Assembly: GCA_903909415.1 (NCBI GenBank)
Contig: CAIVVS010000017.1
Coordinates: 1-6,602 of the forward strand
From: an uncultured Pseudomonadota bacterium
GTDB taxonomy: Bacteria > Pseudomonadota > Gammaproteobacteria > Burkholderiales > SG8-39
Direction of reading: 5' to 3'
Length of the DNA: 6,602 bases
In this document: in pieces, positions 1-6,364 of the stretch
Layout: each line of letters starts with the position of its first letter
How positions within the stretch are numbered: position 1 is the stretch's first letter
Notes under the pieces: model-generated
Databases searched by the model: none
Told to the model about the DNA's origin: nothing
Seen by the model: only the letters and a program-made list of their open reading frames with translations
Position numbers and translations under genes: made by a program

Positions 1-1754
1 AGCGGACTGTCAACCCAGAACGGGCCGATGGCGAGCGCGTCGATGCGATCCTCGCGCAACGCCCGTATCGCCTCCGCGGGGGCGCAGACGATCGGCTCTT
101 CGTGCACGTTGAAGCTGGTGTTGAGCACCAGCGGAATTCCGGACAGCTCGCTGTAGCGCGTGATCAGCGCGTGGTAGCGCGGATTGCGGTCGGCGCGCAC
201 CAGTTGCGGCCGGGCCGTGCCGTCCACATGAACAACCGCCGGGATGCGCGACTTGCATTCCTCGCGCAGGTCGAAGGTGACGGTCATGAACTCGGCGGCA
301 TGTGCGGCCCGGTCGACGCCGATGAACAGCTCGCCGGCGCACTCTGCCAATACGCTCGGTGCGAATGGCATGAAGTCGGTGCGTTCGAGCCGGTCGTTGA
401 GCGACTTGTTGATGCCGCCGTGGATCGGCCGGCCGCTCATCGAGCGGTTGCCAAGCGCGCGCGGGCCGAATTCCATGCGGCCCTGGAACCAGCCCACCAC
501 CTGCCCGGCGTGGATGGCCTGCGCGGTGCGGTCCACCAGCGCCTCCTCGTCCAGGCGCTCGTACTTCAGCCCGCGCCGGTCCAGTTCCGCCTTGACCTGC
601 GCGTCATCGTAGGCAGGCCCCATGTAGACGTCATGCAGCGCGTGGCCGCTCTTGGCCATGTAGCCCGGGGAGAGCTTGTCCTGCACCACGATGCAGGCGC
701 CCACGCTGTTGCCGGAGTCGGACATGGCGGGATAGACGAACAGCCCGTCCAGTTCCGGCAGCGCGGCCAGGCGCTGGTTCAGCTTCACGTTGGCGAACAC
801 GCCGCCGTTGACCGCGACATGGCGCATGCCGGTCTCGCGCAGGAAGTTCGACACCAGCGCGACGATGGCTTCCTCGAACACCTTCTGCGCCGCGGCCGCG
901 ACGTTCTCGCGCGTGTGGCCCTTGATCGCGTCGGCGATGAAGTCGCGGCGCTTGTCCTGTGCGCGCTCCATGCCGCGGAAGTCGGAGTCGAAGCCGTGGC
1001 CGTCGGTCGACAGGCGCATCGCGCGCTTGAACGGCTCGTACAGCGGCATCGGGTCGCCGTAGGCGGCCAGTCCCAGCACCTTGCCTTCGTGGCGCAGCGG
1101 CATGAAGCCGAGCAACTCGGTCACCGCCATGTAGAAGAAGCCCGGCGAGCAGCCCGGCGTGGCCGAGACGTGCTTGCAGGCCAGGCGCCCGTCCTCGTAG
1201 GTGCTGGAGGTGTGGTGCATGTCGAGGTCGCCCTCGCCGTCCATCGAGATCACCGCGGCGCGCGGGTAGCCGCTGTAGAAGGCCGCGGCCGCGGCATGCG
1301 TCAGGTGATGGTCCACGAAGTGCAGCTGCGTGTCCTTGCGGAAGCCCTCGCCCTCTAGGAACTTGTCGCGACGGAAGAACTCGTCGAAGGACTTGCCCGG
1401 CTCGACGTCGCGCACATGGCGCAGGATTTCGTTCAGGAAGAACTGCGACTCGGACTCGCGGCCCAGCAGTTTTTTCAGCGTGCGCGACAGCAGGCGCTCG
1501 GTTTCCTTGTGCCAACTGGTGCGGCGCACGTAGCGCTCGGGCACGTGGTTGTAGGTGGTCGCGATGTGGTCCACGTCCGCGCGGGTGGCGCCCGCCATCT
1601 CCAGCACCCGGTCGATCGCGAGCGTCGGCAGCCGGTTGCCGTCGCTCTTCAGGCGCGACAGGCGCTCCTCGGAAATCGCGGCGACCAGCACGCCGTCCCG
1701 GAACACGCACGCCGATGCATCGTGGGAAGAACAAAAGCCTAGGACCAGCGACAA
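1..1754 (-). CDS. Carbamoyltransferase, NodU/CmcH/TobZ family (3' end beyond window)
   Basis: Seen: an open minus-strand frame of 584 residues starting at TTG (1754-1752) and still open at base 1. Near the N-terminus is LGFCSSHDASA (5-15) and then ISEERLSRLK (27-36), the usual opening of the family. HHLTH (149-153) supplies the Kae1-like HxxxH metal site (H149, H153). SMDGEGD (170-176), GGVFANVKLN (317-326) and PAMSDSGNSVGA (342-353) are further nucleotide/metal-site motifs. The C-terminal domain has GWFQGRMEFGPRALGNRS (421-438) and NTSFN (545-549). Known: these enzymes use carbamoyl phosphate and ATP, through a carbamoyl-adenylate, to carbamoylate a hydroxyl group, often on a sugar, antibiotic or surface glycan. 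Relatives are usually about 570-620 residues, so little is missing. TTG is chosen because the first in-frame Met is residue 53, past conserved sequence, and a G-rich ribosome site lies 6 bases upstream. The acceptor substrate cannot be deduced. It follows lipB by 22 bases and is probably cotranscribed. Confidence 0.93.
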   Translation of the reverse strand, partial: MSLVLGFCSSHDASACVFRDGVLVAAISEERLSRLKSDGNRLPTLAIDRVLEMAGATRADVDHIATTYNHVPERYVRRTSWHKETERLLSRTLKKLLGRESESQFFLNEILRHVRDVEPGKSFDEFFRRDKFLEGEGFRKDTQLHFVDHHLTHAAAAAFYSGYPRAAVISMDGEGDLDMHHTSSTYEDGRLACKHVSATPGCSPGFFYMAVTELLGFMPLRHEGKVLGLAAYGDPMPLYEPFKRAMRLSTDGHGFDSDFRGMERAQDKRRDFIADAIKGHTRENVAAAAQKVFEEAIVALVSNFLRETGMRHVAVNGGVFANVKLNQRLAALPELDGLFVYPAMSDSGNSVGACIVVQDKLSPGYMAKSGHALHDVYMGPAYDDAQVKAELDRRGLKYERLDEEALVDRTAQAIHAGQVVGWFQGRMEFGPRALGNRSMSGRPIHGGINKSLNDRLERTDFMPFAPSVLAECAGELFIGVDRAAHAAEFMTVTFDLREECKSRIPAVVHVDGTARPQLVRADRNPRYHALITRYSELSGIPLVLNTSFNVHEEPIVCAPAEAIRALREDRIDALAIGPFWVDSP

Positions 1755-1760
1755 GATCGA

Positions 1761-1767
1761 TTCCCCC
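1761..1767 (-). promoter_or_regulatory. Ribosome binding site supporting the TTG start of the carbamoyltransferase
   Basis: GGGGGAA on the minus strand, 6 bases before the TTG at 1754. It is a moderate rather than perfect match to the Shine-Dalgarno consensus. No ATG or GTG in the same frame lies between the lipB stop and the TTG, so this site favours TTG as the true start. Confidence 0.5.
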
Positions 1768-1776
1768 AGTACGGGT

Positions 1777-2505
1777 TCAGGTTGGTGACGATGCTGCGGT
1801 GCTGCCGGCAAGCTGCTTCATGACCTGCGCGGCCAGGTGCCCGGCGGCCTCGGCCGGGGTGACGCGCACCCCGAGGTCGGCCAGTTGCGTGACCGGCATG
1901 CCGGGATAGCCGCAGGGGTCGATGTCCAGGAAGGGCGCGAGGTCCATGTCCACGTTCAGGCTGACGCCGTGGTAGCAGGCGCCACCACGCACCCTCAGGC
2001 CCAGCGCCGCCACCTTGGCATCGCCGACGTACACCCCCGGCGCGCCGCTGCGACGCACTGCATCGAGATTATATCCGGCGAGGGTATCGATCACCGCCTG
2101 CTCGAGCAGGCTGACCATGGCGCGTACCTTCAGGCCGCGGCGCGCGAGATCGACGAGCACGTAGGCGACCACCTGTCCGGGGCCATGGTAGGTGACCTGC
2201 CCGCCGCGGTCGGTGCGCACCAGCGGGATGGTGCCCGCGCTCCCGGGCGGCGTGCTGCGCGGGAAATGCGCCTCGCGGCCGGCCTGCCCGGTGGTGTACA
2301 CGGCGGGGTGTTCCAGCAGCCAGAGCTCGTCGCGCGTGTCGGCTGTGCGGTTGCGCGTGAGCTCGCGCATGCGCTCCAGCGTCTGCTCGTACGGTACGCT
2401 GCCCAGGCGCCGCACGAGGGGCGCCTCTGGCGTGCCTGCAAGCGTCGCGGGCGCACCGGCGGCCAGGCCGGCCGGACTGCCCGTCGCGTGGCCCGGCAGG
2501 CTCAC
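1777..2505 (-). CDS. lipB: Octanoyl-[acyl carrier protein]:protein N-octanoyltransferase LipB
   Basis: LipB moves an octanoyl group from acyl carrier protein to lipoyl domains of 2-oxoacid dehydrogenases and the glycine cleavage H protein, in the cytoplasm. It is the first step of de novo lipoate attachment. Numbered from GTG 2505 (242 residues): RGGQVTYHGPGQ (100-111, H107) is the family signature; Lys164 in GDAKVAALGLR is the catalytic lysine; Cys198 in IDPCGYPGMPVTQL is the catalytic cysteine, matching the E. coli Lys/Cys dyad. The GTG overlaps the ybeD stop as GTGA, which suggests translational coupling. Three starts are possible: ATG 2535 (252 residues, 34-base overlap with ybeD), GTG 2505, and GTG 2415 (212 residues, the usual family length, preceded by AGAGG 8 bases away). 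Residues 5-30 of the chosen form are Ala/Gly/Pro-rich and unlike the conserved domain, which begins near VRRLG (31). Function is certain; the start is not. Confidence 0.96.
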   Translation of the reverse strand: MSLPGHATGSPAGLAAGAPATLAGTPEAPLVRRLGSVPYEQTLERMRELTRNRTADTRDELWLLEHPAVYTTGQAGREAHFPRSTPPGSAGTIPLVRTDRGGQVTYHGPGQVVAYVLVDLARRGLKVRAMVSLLEQAVIDTLAGYNLDAVRRSGAPGVYVGDAKVAALGLRVRGGACYHGVSLNVDMDLAPFLDIDPCGYPGMPVTQLADLGVRVTPAEAAGHLAAQVMKQLAGSTAASSPT

Positions 2506-2807
2506 AGGACCATCTTCACCATCGGGTGGTCGCACAGCTCCTGGTACAGCCCGTCCAGTTGCTCGCGCGAGGTGGCGATGATGGTGACCGTGAGGCTGAG
2601 GTACTTGCCCTCGCGGCTGGAACGCATCTGGAGCGAAGCCTCGTCATAGTCCGGCGCGTGCTTCTTCACCACGCCGACGACCGCCTGCGCGAAGCCGTGC
2701 TGCGACGGGCCCATCACCTTGATCGGGAACTCCGTCGGAAAGGCGAGCACCGATTCCGGCTCGAGCGAGAGCTCGGGCTTCTGCTTCTTGTCGTCCCGGT
2801 CAGGCAT
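2502..2807 (-). CDS. ybeD: YbeD/DUF493 family protein, ACT-like fold
   Basis: A 101-residue protein of the YbeD family (DUF493). Seen: FPTEFPIKVMG (23-33), a middle stretch ending in VVKKHAPDYDE, the strand region REGKYLSLTVTI (65-76), and HPMVKMVL at the C-terminus, which closes the domain as in E. coli YbeD (87 residues). The extra length is a charged N-terminal segment rich in Asp, Lys and Glu (residues 2-18). Known: the family has an ACT-domain-like ferredoxin fold and is repeatedly found between a dac carboxypeptidase gene and lipB. Its biochemical role is not established, and a regulatory or ligand-binding role is only suggested by the fold. ATG 2807 is supported by a good ribosome site (GAGGAA, 8-base spacer). 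The start lies inside the end of dat (8-base overlap, ATGCCTGA), and its stop overlaps the probable lipB start. Confidence 0.93.
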   Translation of the reverse strand: MPDRDDKKQKPELSLEPESVLAFPTEFPIKVMGPSQHGFAQAVVGVVKKHAPDYDEASLQMRSSREGKYLSLTVTIIATSREQLDGLYQELCDHPMVKMVL

Positions 2808-3681
2808 GGGTTGGCTTCCTCGCGAACGAAGTCTTGAGTTCCTGGTACAGCGTGTGCATGCGTTGCAGCACCGGACCGGGCCGCCCGGCCTGCGTGCCGT
2901 GGCCCACCGGCCGGCCGTCCAGTTCTGTCACGGGCAGCAGTTCCTTGATAGAGGACGCCAGCCAGACCTCGTCGGCCGAGCGCAGTTCCTGGGCCGCCAC
3001 CGGCCGCAGTTCGAGAGGAATGTCGTTGGCGCGTGCGAGTTGCACCACCACATCGTAGGTGATGCCGGGCAGGATCAGCCTGGACTTGGGCGGCGTGGCG
3101 ATCACGCCGTCGCGGGCGATGAACACGTTGGTGGACGAACCTTCCGTGAGCCAGCCATCGCGCAGAAGGATGGCCTCGACCGCGTCGCGCTCGACGGCGT
3201 CCTGGCGCAACAGCACGTTGCCGATCAGCGACACCGACTTGAGGTTGCAGCGCAGCCAGCGGTTGTCTTCCATGGTCACCGCGGCCACGCCGCGCTCGCG
3301 CTGCTCCGGGGAAGGGCCGGAAAGCGGATTGACCATCACGAACACCGTGGGCACGGCATCGGCCGGGAACGCGTGGTCGCGCCGCGCGACGCCGCGGGTG
3401 ACCTGCAGGTAGAGGCTCTGGTCGTCCCAGGGGTTGGCGGCGATCACGCCGTCGAACAGGGCTTCCCATTGCGCCGGGGTGTAGGGATCGCGGATGCGGG
3501 TTTCGGCCAGGCTGGCGCGCAGGCGCGCCAGGTGCTGCGCGAGGCGGAACGGGCGACGCGAATACACAGGCAACACCTCGTACACGCCGTCGCCGAAGAT
3601 GAAACCGCGGTCGAGCACGCTCACGCGCGCTTGCGACAGCGGCAGCATCTCGCCGTTCAGGTGGACGAGCGGATCCTCCAT
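2800..3681 (-). CDS. dat: D-amino acid (D-alanine) aminotransferase, PLP fold type IV
   Basis: A 293-residue class IV aminotransferase that would interconvert D-alanine plus 2-oxoglutarate with pyruvate plus D-glutamate. Seen: LDRGFIFGDGVYEVLPVY (23-40) with Y34; TRGVARRDHAFP (95-106) with the RxH pair R101/H103; the PLP-binding lysine K148 in CNLKSVSLIGNVL; E180 in TEGSSTNVF, placed to contact the PLP ring nitrogen; and ASSIKELLPV (242-251), which supplies phosphate-binding serines. From recall of Bacillus D-amino acid aminotransferase, Y31, R98, H100, K145 and E177 all map with a constant offset of three. The RxH pair, which binds the D-substrate carboxylate, favours D-specificity over IlvE or aminodeoxychorismate lyase, which share the fold. 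ATG 3681 gives the normal length and start (MEDPLVHLNGE). No clear Shine-Dalgarno is close (AGGGG lies 12 bases away). It follows the carboxypeptidase gene by 56 bases. Confidence 0.93.
   Translation of the reverse strand: MEDPLVHLNGEMLPLSQARVSVLDRGFIFGDGVYEVLPVYSRRPFRLAQHLARLRASLAETRIRDPYTPAQWEALFDGVIAANPWDDQSLYLQVTRGVARRDHAFPADAVPTVFVMVNPLSGPSPEQRERGVAAVTMEDNRWLRCNLKSVSLIGNVLLRQDAVERDAVEAILLRDGWLTEGSSTNVFIARDGVIATPPKSRLILPGITYDVVVQLARANDIPLELRPVAAQELRSADEVWLASSIKELLPVTELDGRPVGHGTQAGRPGPVLQRMHTLYQELKTSFARKPTHA
2816..2821 (-). promoter_or_regulatory. Ribosome binding site of ybeD
   Basis: GAGGAA on the minus strand, 8 bases upstream of ATG 2807 and located inside the last codons of dat. It fixes the start of ybeD and shows that initiation there does not depend only on coupling to the dat stop. 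Confidence 0.6.
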
Positions 3682-3737
3682 CGCCGGGGCCGACCCCTGG
3701 CCGCGCGCGGCGGCATCCGGCCCGGGGTGGGAAGCGC

Positions 3738-4889
3738 TTACTTGAACCACAGTCGCACGGTGTCCAGGGTGCGGCCGAAAATGCCCGCCACCGCCACCGG
3801 CTCCAGCGCGAGCACCGGGAATTCGCCCAGCGGCTTGTCGTCCAGGCTCACGCGCAGCGTGCCCACGCGCTGGCCCGCCGCCACCGGCGCGACCAGCGGT
3901 TGCTGGCTGACCAGGTCCACCTTGATCCGGTTGGCCTCCCCGCGTGGCACGGCGATGGTCAGGTCCTCGACGAAGCCCGCCTTGAGCTTGCGCTCGGCGC
4001 CCTTCCAGACGTCGAGTTCGGACACTGCCTTGCCCTTTTCGTACAGTCGCGCGCTGTCCCAGAACTGGAAGCCGAAGTTCAGCAGCTTCTGCGACTCCTG
4101 CGCGCGCGCCGCGTCCGACGCGGTGCCCAGCACTACCGACAGCATGCGCCGCGGGCCGCGCCTGGCCGACGCGATGAGGCAATAGCCCGCAGCATCGGTG
4201 TAGCCGGTCTTCACGCCGTCCACGTTCGGGTCCAGCCACAACAGCCGGTTGCGGTTGTGCTGGGTGATGTTGTTGTAGCGGTATTCCCTGGTCGAGTAGT
4301 ACTTGGCGTACTGTTCGGGAAAATCGCGTATGAGCGCGGAGGCCAGCGTCGCTAGGTCGCGCGCGGTGGACGTGTGCTTCGGGTCAGGCAGGCCGCTGGC
4401 GTTCATGAAGCTGGTGTTGGCCATGCCCAGGCGCTTGGCTTCGCGGTTCATCATCTGCGCGAACAGGTCCTCGCTGCCGGCGACGGCTTCGGCCAGCGCG
4501 GTGCAGGCATCGTTGCCCGACTGGATGATCATTCCCTGGATCAGTTCCTCGACCATCACCGGGCGCTTGGGGTCGATGAACATGCGCGAACCGCCGGCGC
4601 GCCATGCCTTTTCGGACACGGGTACCACCTGGTTCAGCGCGAGCTTCTTGTCACGCAACGCCTGGAACACCACGTAGGCGGTCATCAGCTTGGTGAGCGA
4701 GGCCGGTTCCACGCGCTCGTCCGGATTCAGCGAGCCGATCACCTGGTTGGCGCCGACATCCAGCAGCAACCACGCGCGCGCGGCCACCGGCGGCGGCGGC
4801 GTCACCTCGGCCTGGGCGGGGGCGGGCAGGCCTGCGGCGAGCGCGAGGCCCAGCCACAGGAAAAGGGTGGCGAAGGTCCTGTTTTGCAC
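3738..4889 (-). CDS. dacA: D-alanyl-D-alanine carboxypeptidase, PBP5/6 type (DacA/DacC)
   Basis: A periplasmic, membrane-anchored low-molecular-weight penicillin-binding protein (383 residues) that removes the terminal D-Ala of peptidoglycan pentapeptides. Seen: a signal peptide (residues 1-27) with hydrophobic core LFLWLGLALAAG and a likely cut after AQA; the three penicilloyl-serine transferase motifs SLTK (64-67, nucleophile S64), SGN (124-126) and KTG (227-229); a C-terminal beta domain (about 285-365); and a C-terminal segment AGIFGRTLDTVRLWFK (368-383) that can form the amphipathic inner-membrane anchor of PBP5-like enzymes. Length matches the family. The start is GTG 4889, because upstream codons offer only CTG or ATT and the signal peptide begins correctly there. 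No Shine-Dalgarno sequence is visible. Transcription probably starts from the promoter at 4912-4920. D-Ala released here could feed the downstream aminotransferase after uptake, which is inference. The choice between the symbols dacA and dacC cannot be made from this sequence. Confidence 0.96.
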   Translation of the reverse strand: MQNRTFATLFLWLGLALAAGLPAPAQAEVTPPPPVAARAWLLLDVGANQVIGSLNPDERVEPASLTKLMTAYVVFQALRDKKLALNQVVPVSEKAWRAGGSRMFIDPKRPVMVEELIQGMIIQSGNDACTALAEAVAGSEDLFAQMMNREAKRLGMANTSFMNASGLPDPKHTSTARDLATLASALIRDFPEQYAKYYSTREYRYNNITQHNRNRLLWLDPNVDGVKTGYTDAAGYCLIASARRGPRRMLSVVLGTASDAARAQESQKLLNFGFQFWDSARLYEKGKAVSELDVWKGAERKLKAGFVEDLTIAVPRGEANRIKVDLVSQQPLVAPVAAGQRVGTLRVSLDDKPLGEFPVLALEPVAVAGIFGRTLDTVRLWFK

Positions 4890-4911
4890 GGTCAGAATGC
4901 CAAAAAAGTGA

Positions 4912-4920
4912 ATTATATCA
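4912..4920 (-). promoter_or_regulatory. Extended -10 sigma-70-type promoter for the carboxypeptidase cluster
   Basis: The minus strand reads TGATATAAT (4920 to 4912), a perfect TGn extended -10 followed by TATAAT, in a local AT-rich patch within GC-rich DNA. It lies 22 bases before the GTG of the carboxypeptidase gene. No good -35 is present: the hexamers at spacers 16-18 are CAGAAA, GCAGAA and GGCAGA. This fits extended -10 promoters, which tolerate a poor -35. It would drive dac, dat, ybeD, lipB and perhaps the carbamoyltransferase. Confidence 0.65.
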
Positions 4921-4976
4921 GGAATTTGGCGCGTTTCTGCCCGGAATCCGGCCAGCCGGTGGAAGCCGCGTGGGGG

Positions 4977-6362
4977 TCAGGCGCCGATGGCGTGCGCCAC
5001 CCTCAGCAGCAGGGCGTCGCTGCCTTTCGGTCCCGCGATCTGGAGGCCGACCGGCAGGCCGTCCCGGGTGAAGCCGCAGGGCAGGCTGATTGCTGGCAGG
5101 TGCACCAGGTTGATCGGCGCGCAAAAGCCGATCAGGTTGCGGTTGGCGTCGCCCAGCGTGTCGCCATCCGGATAGAGCTCGCCGATGCGTGGGGCGGTGA
5201 CCGGCGACGTCGGCGATACCAGTATGTCGATCCGCGAGAACAGGGTGGTGAACGCCACGCCCAGGCGGTTGCGTTCGTCGACCAGGTGTTGCAGGTCCTC
5301 GGGAGTCAGCGTGGCCGCGTAGTCCAGCACGCTCGCAATGGCGCGAGACTCGTCGTCGCGGCGCGGGGTCTGCCGCAGCCGCAACGCGGCCTGGCTCATG
5401 TAAATGCGAAACGGGTCGGCGCACACGCTGGCCAGTGTCTCGATGCCGGATGCGATCGCGCCGAGGCGCGACAGCGCGGCCTCGGTGATTGCGGCCACTT
5501 CCGGGTCGACCCGCGGGTAGCCGAAGTCCGGGCTCCAGGCCACGCGCAGCCCGCCCGGTGGGGCGCCTAGCGTGGCCACGTAATCGACGGGATCCGGCGC
5601 AAGTTCCATCCAGTCCCGACCGTCCGGCCTGGCCACCGCGTTCATGGCAGCGGCGGCGTCCGCTGCGCTGCGGGCCAGCGGTCCGGCCACCGTCCGGTCG
5701 GTCTGGCCGGGGAAGTACGGGACACGGCCCAGCGTGGGCTTGTGGCCGACCAATGACGCAAAACTCGCGGGCAGCCGTATCGATCCGCCGCCATCGCTGC
5801 CCATGGCGATGGTGCACAGTCCCGCGGCGACCGCGGCTGCGGCACCGCCGCTGGATCCACCGGCCGAATGCGCCGTGTTCCAGGGGTTGCGTGTCGCACC
5901 CCAGGCCCGCGTCGTGGTCACCGGGATGACCGACAACTCGGGCATGGTGGTCTTGCCCATCATGACCGCGCCGGCTTCGCGCAACCGCGCGGCGACGGGG
6001 CTGTCGAGACCCATCGGGGCCAGCTTGTCGACGGCATGGCCGCGCGCGTTCTTCCATCCGCGGACCTCGAGGTGATCCTTGATCGACACCGGCACGCCGT
6101 CCAGCCCGCCCAGCGGCGCGCCGGCGCGCCAGCGTTGCTCGGACGCGCGGGCTTCCGCCAGCGACCACTCGGGATGCAGTTCGTAGTACGCGGCCAGCTC
6201 CGGATTGAGACGATCGATGCGCGCCAGCATCGCGGTCACCACGTCCACCGGCGACAGGCTGCCGTTGCCGTAGCGCGCGACGAGTTCCGCGACCGGCAGG
6301 AAGCAGACCGGGTCGCGCGCCGGATCGACCATCTCCGGCAGGGGGCGCGGCGCGGCGGCCAT
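4977..6362 (-). CDS. Amidase signature family hydrolase
   Basis: A cytoplasmic 461-residue hydrolase of the amidase signature family, splitting an amide bond to acid and ammonia or amine. Seen: the Ser-cisSer-Lys triad is intact, with K95 in PVSIKDH, cis-Ser S170 in SAGGSSGG, and nucleophile S194 in GSDGGGSIR. The spacings of 75 and 24 residues equal those in fatty acid amide hydrolase. The family ending VGLQIAGP is at 438-445. No signal peptide is seen. It is not convincingly GatA: no gatB or gatC is adjacent, and it follows a LivF gene by 2 bases (livF stop TGA at 6365, amidase ATG at 6362), so both are probably on one transcript. This context suggests catabolism of an imported amide, which is inference; the substrate cannot be read from the sequence. 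The C-terminus stops soon after LLLRVAHAIGA, a little shorter than many relatives, but the catalytic core is complete. Confidence 0.92.
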   Translation of the reverse strand: MAAAPRPLPEMVDPARDPVCFLPVAELVARYGNGSLSPVDVVTAMLARIDRLNPELAAYYELHPEWSLAEARASEQRWRAGAPLGGLDGVPVSIKDHLEVRGWKNARGHAVDKLAPMGLDSPVAARLREAGAVMMGKTTMPELSVIPVTTTRAWGATRNPWNTAHSAGGSSGGAAAAVAAGLCTIAMGSDGGGSIRLPASFASLVGHKPTLGRVPYFPGQTDRTVAGPLARSAADAAAAMNAVARPDGRDWMELAPDPVDYVATLGAPPGGLRVAWSPDFGYPRVDPEVAAITEAALSRLGAIASGIETLASVCADPFRIYMSQAALRLRQTPRRDDESRAIASVLDYAATLTPEDLQHLVDERNRLGVAFTTLFSRIDILVSPTSPVTAPRIGELYPDGDTLGDANRNLIGFCAPINLVHLPAISLPCGFTRDGLPVGLQIAGPKGSDALLLRVAHAIGA

Positions 6363-6364
6363 GC

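Noticed and set aside
102..1358. Long plus-strand open frame (418 codons) opposite the carbamoyltransferase
   Set aside because: Its product is rich in His, Arg, Val, Ala and Gly with no recognisable motif, while the minus-strand frame carries all carbamoyltransferase motifs. Long antisense frames are expected in GC-rich coding DNA.
2800..3681. Branched-chain aminotransferase (IlvE) or aminodeoxychorismate lyase (PabC) as the identity of dat
   Set aside because: The fold is shared, but R101 and H103 match the D-amino acid aminotransferase carboxylate site and every mapped active-site residue has a constant offset to that enzyme.
3682..3737. Possible hairpin between the carboxypeptidase gene and dat
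   Set aside because: GGGG and CCCC can pair around a tiny loop just upstream of the dat start, but the stem is only 4 bases with no T tract. Such matches are common in this base composition.
2719..4185. Plus-strand open frame of 488 codons across dat and the carboxypeptidase gene
   Set aside because: It spans two well-supported minus-strand genes and their intergenic gap, and the translation is low in recognisable structure. It is a shadow of GC-rich codons.
4936..4976. Possible terminator after the amidase (CCGG repeats around 4948-4962)
   Set aside because: Short CCGG inverted matches exist, but the stems are only 4-5 bases and no T run follows them directly. The T6 tract at 4902-4907 lies beyond the promoter, about 40 bases away.
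4374..5570. Plus-strand open frame of 398 codons across the carboxypeptidase/amidase junction
   Set aside because: It covers parts of two minus-strand genes and the promoter between them, and shows no family motif.
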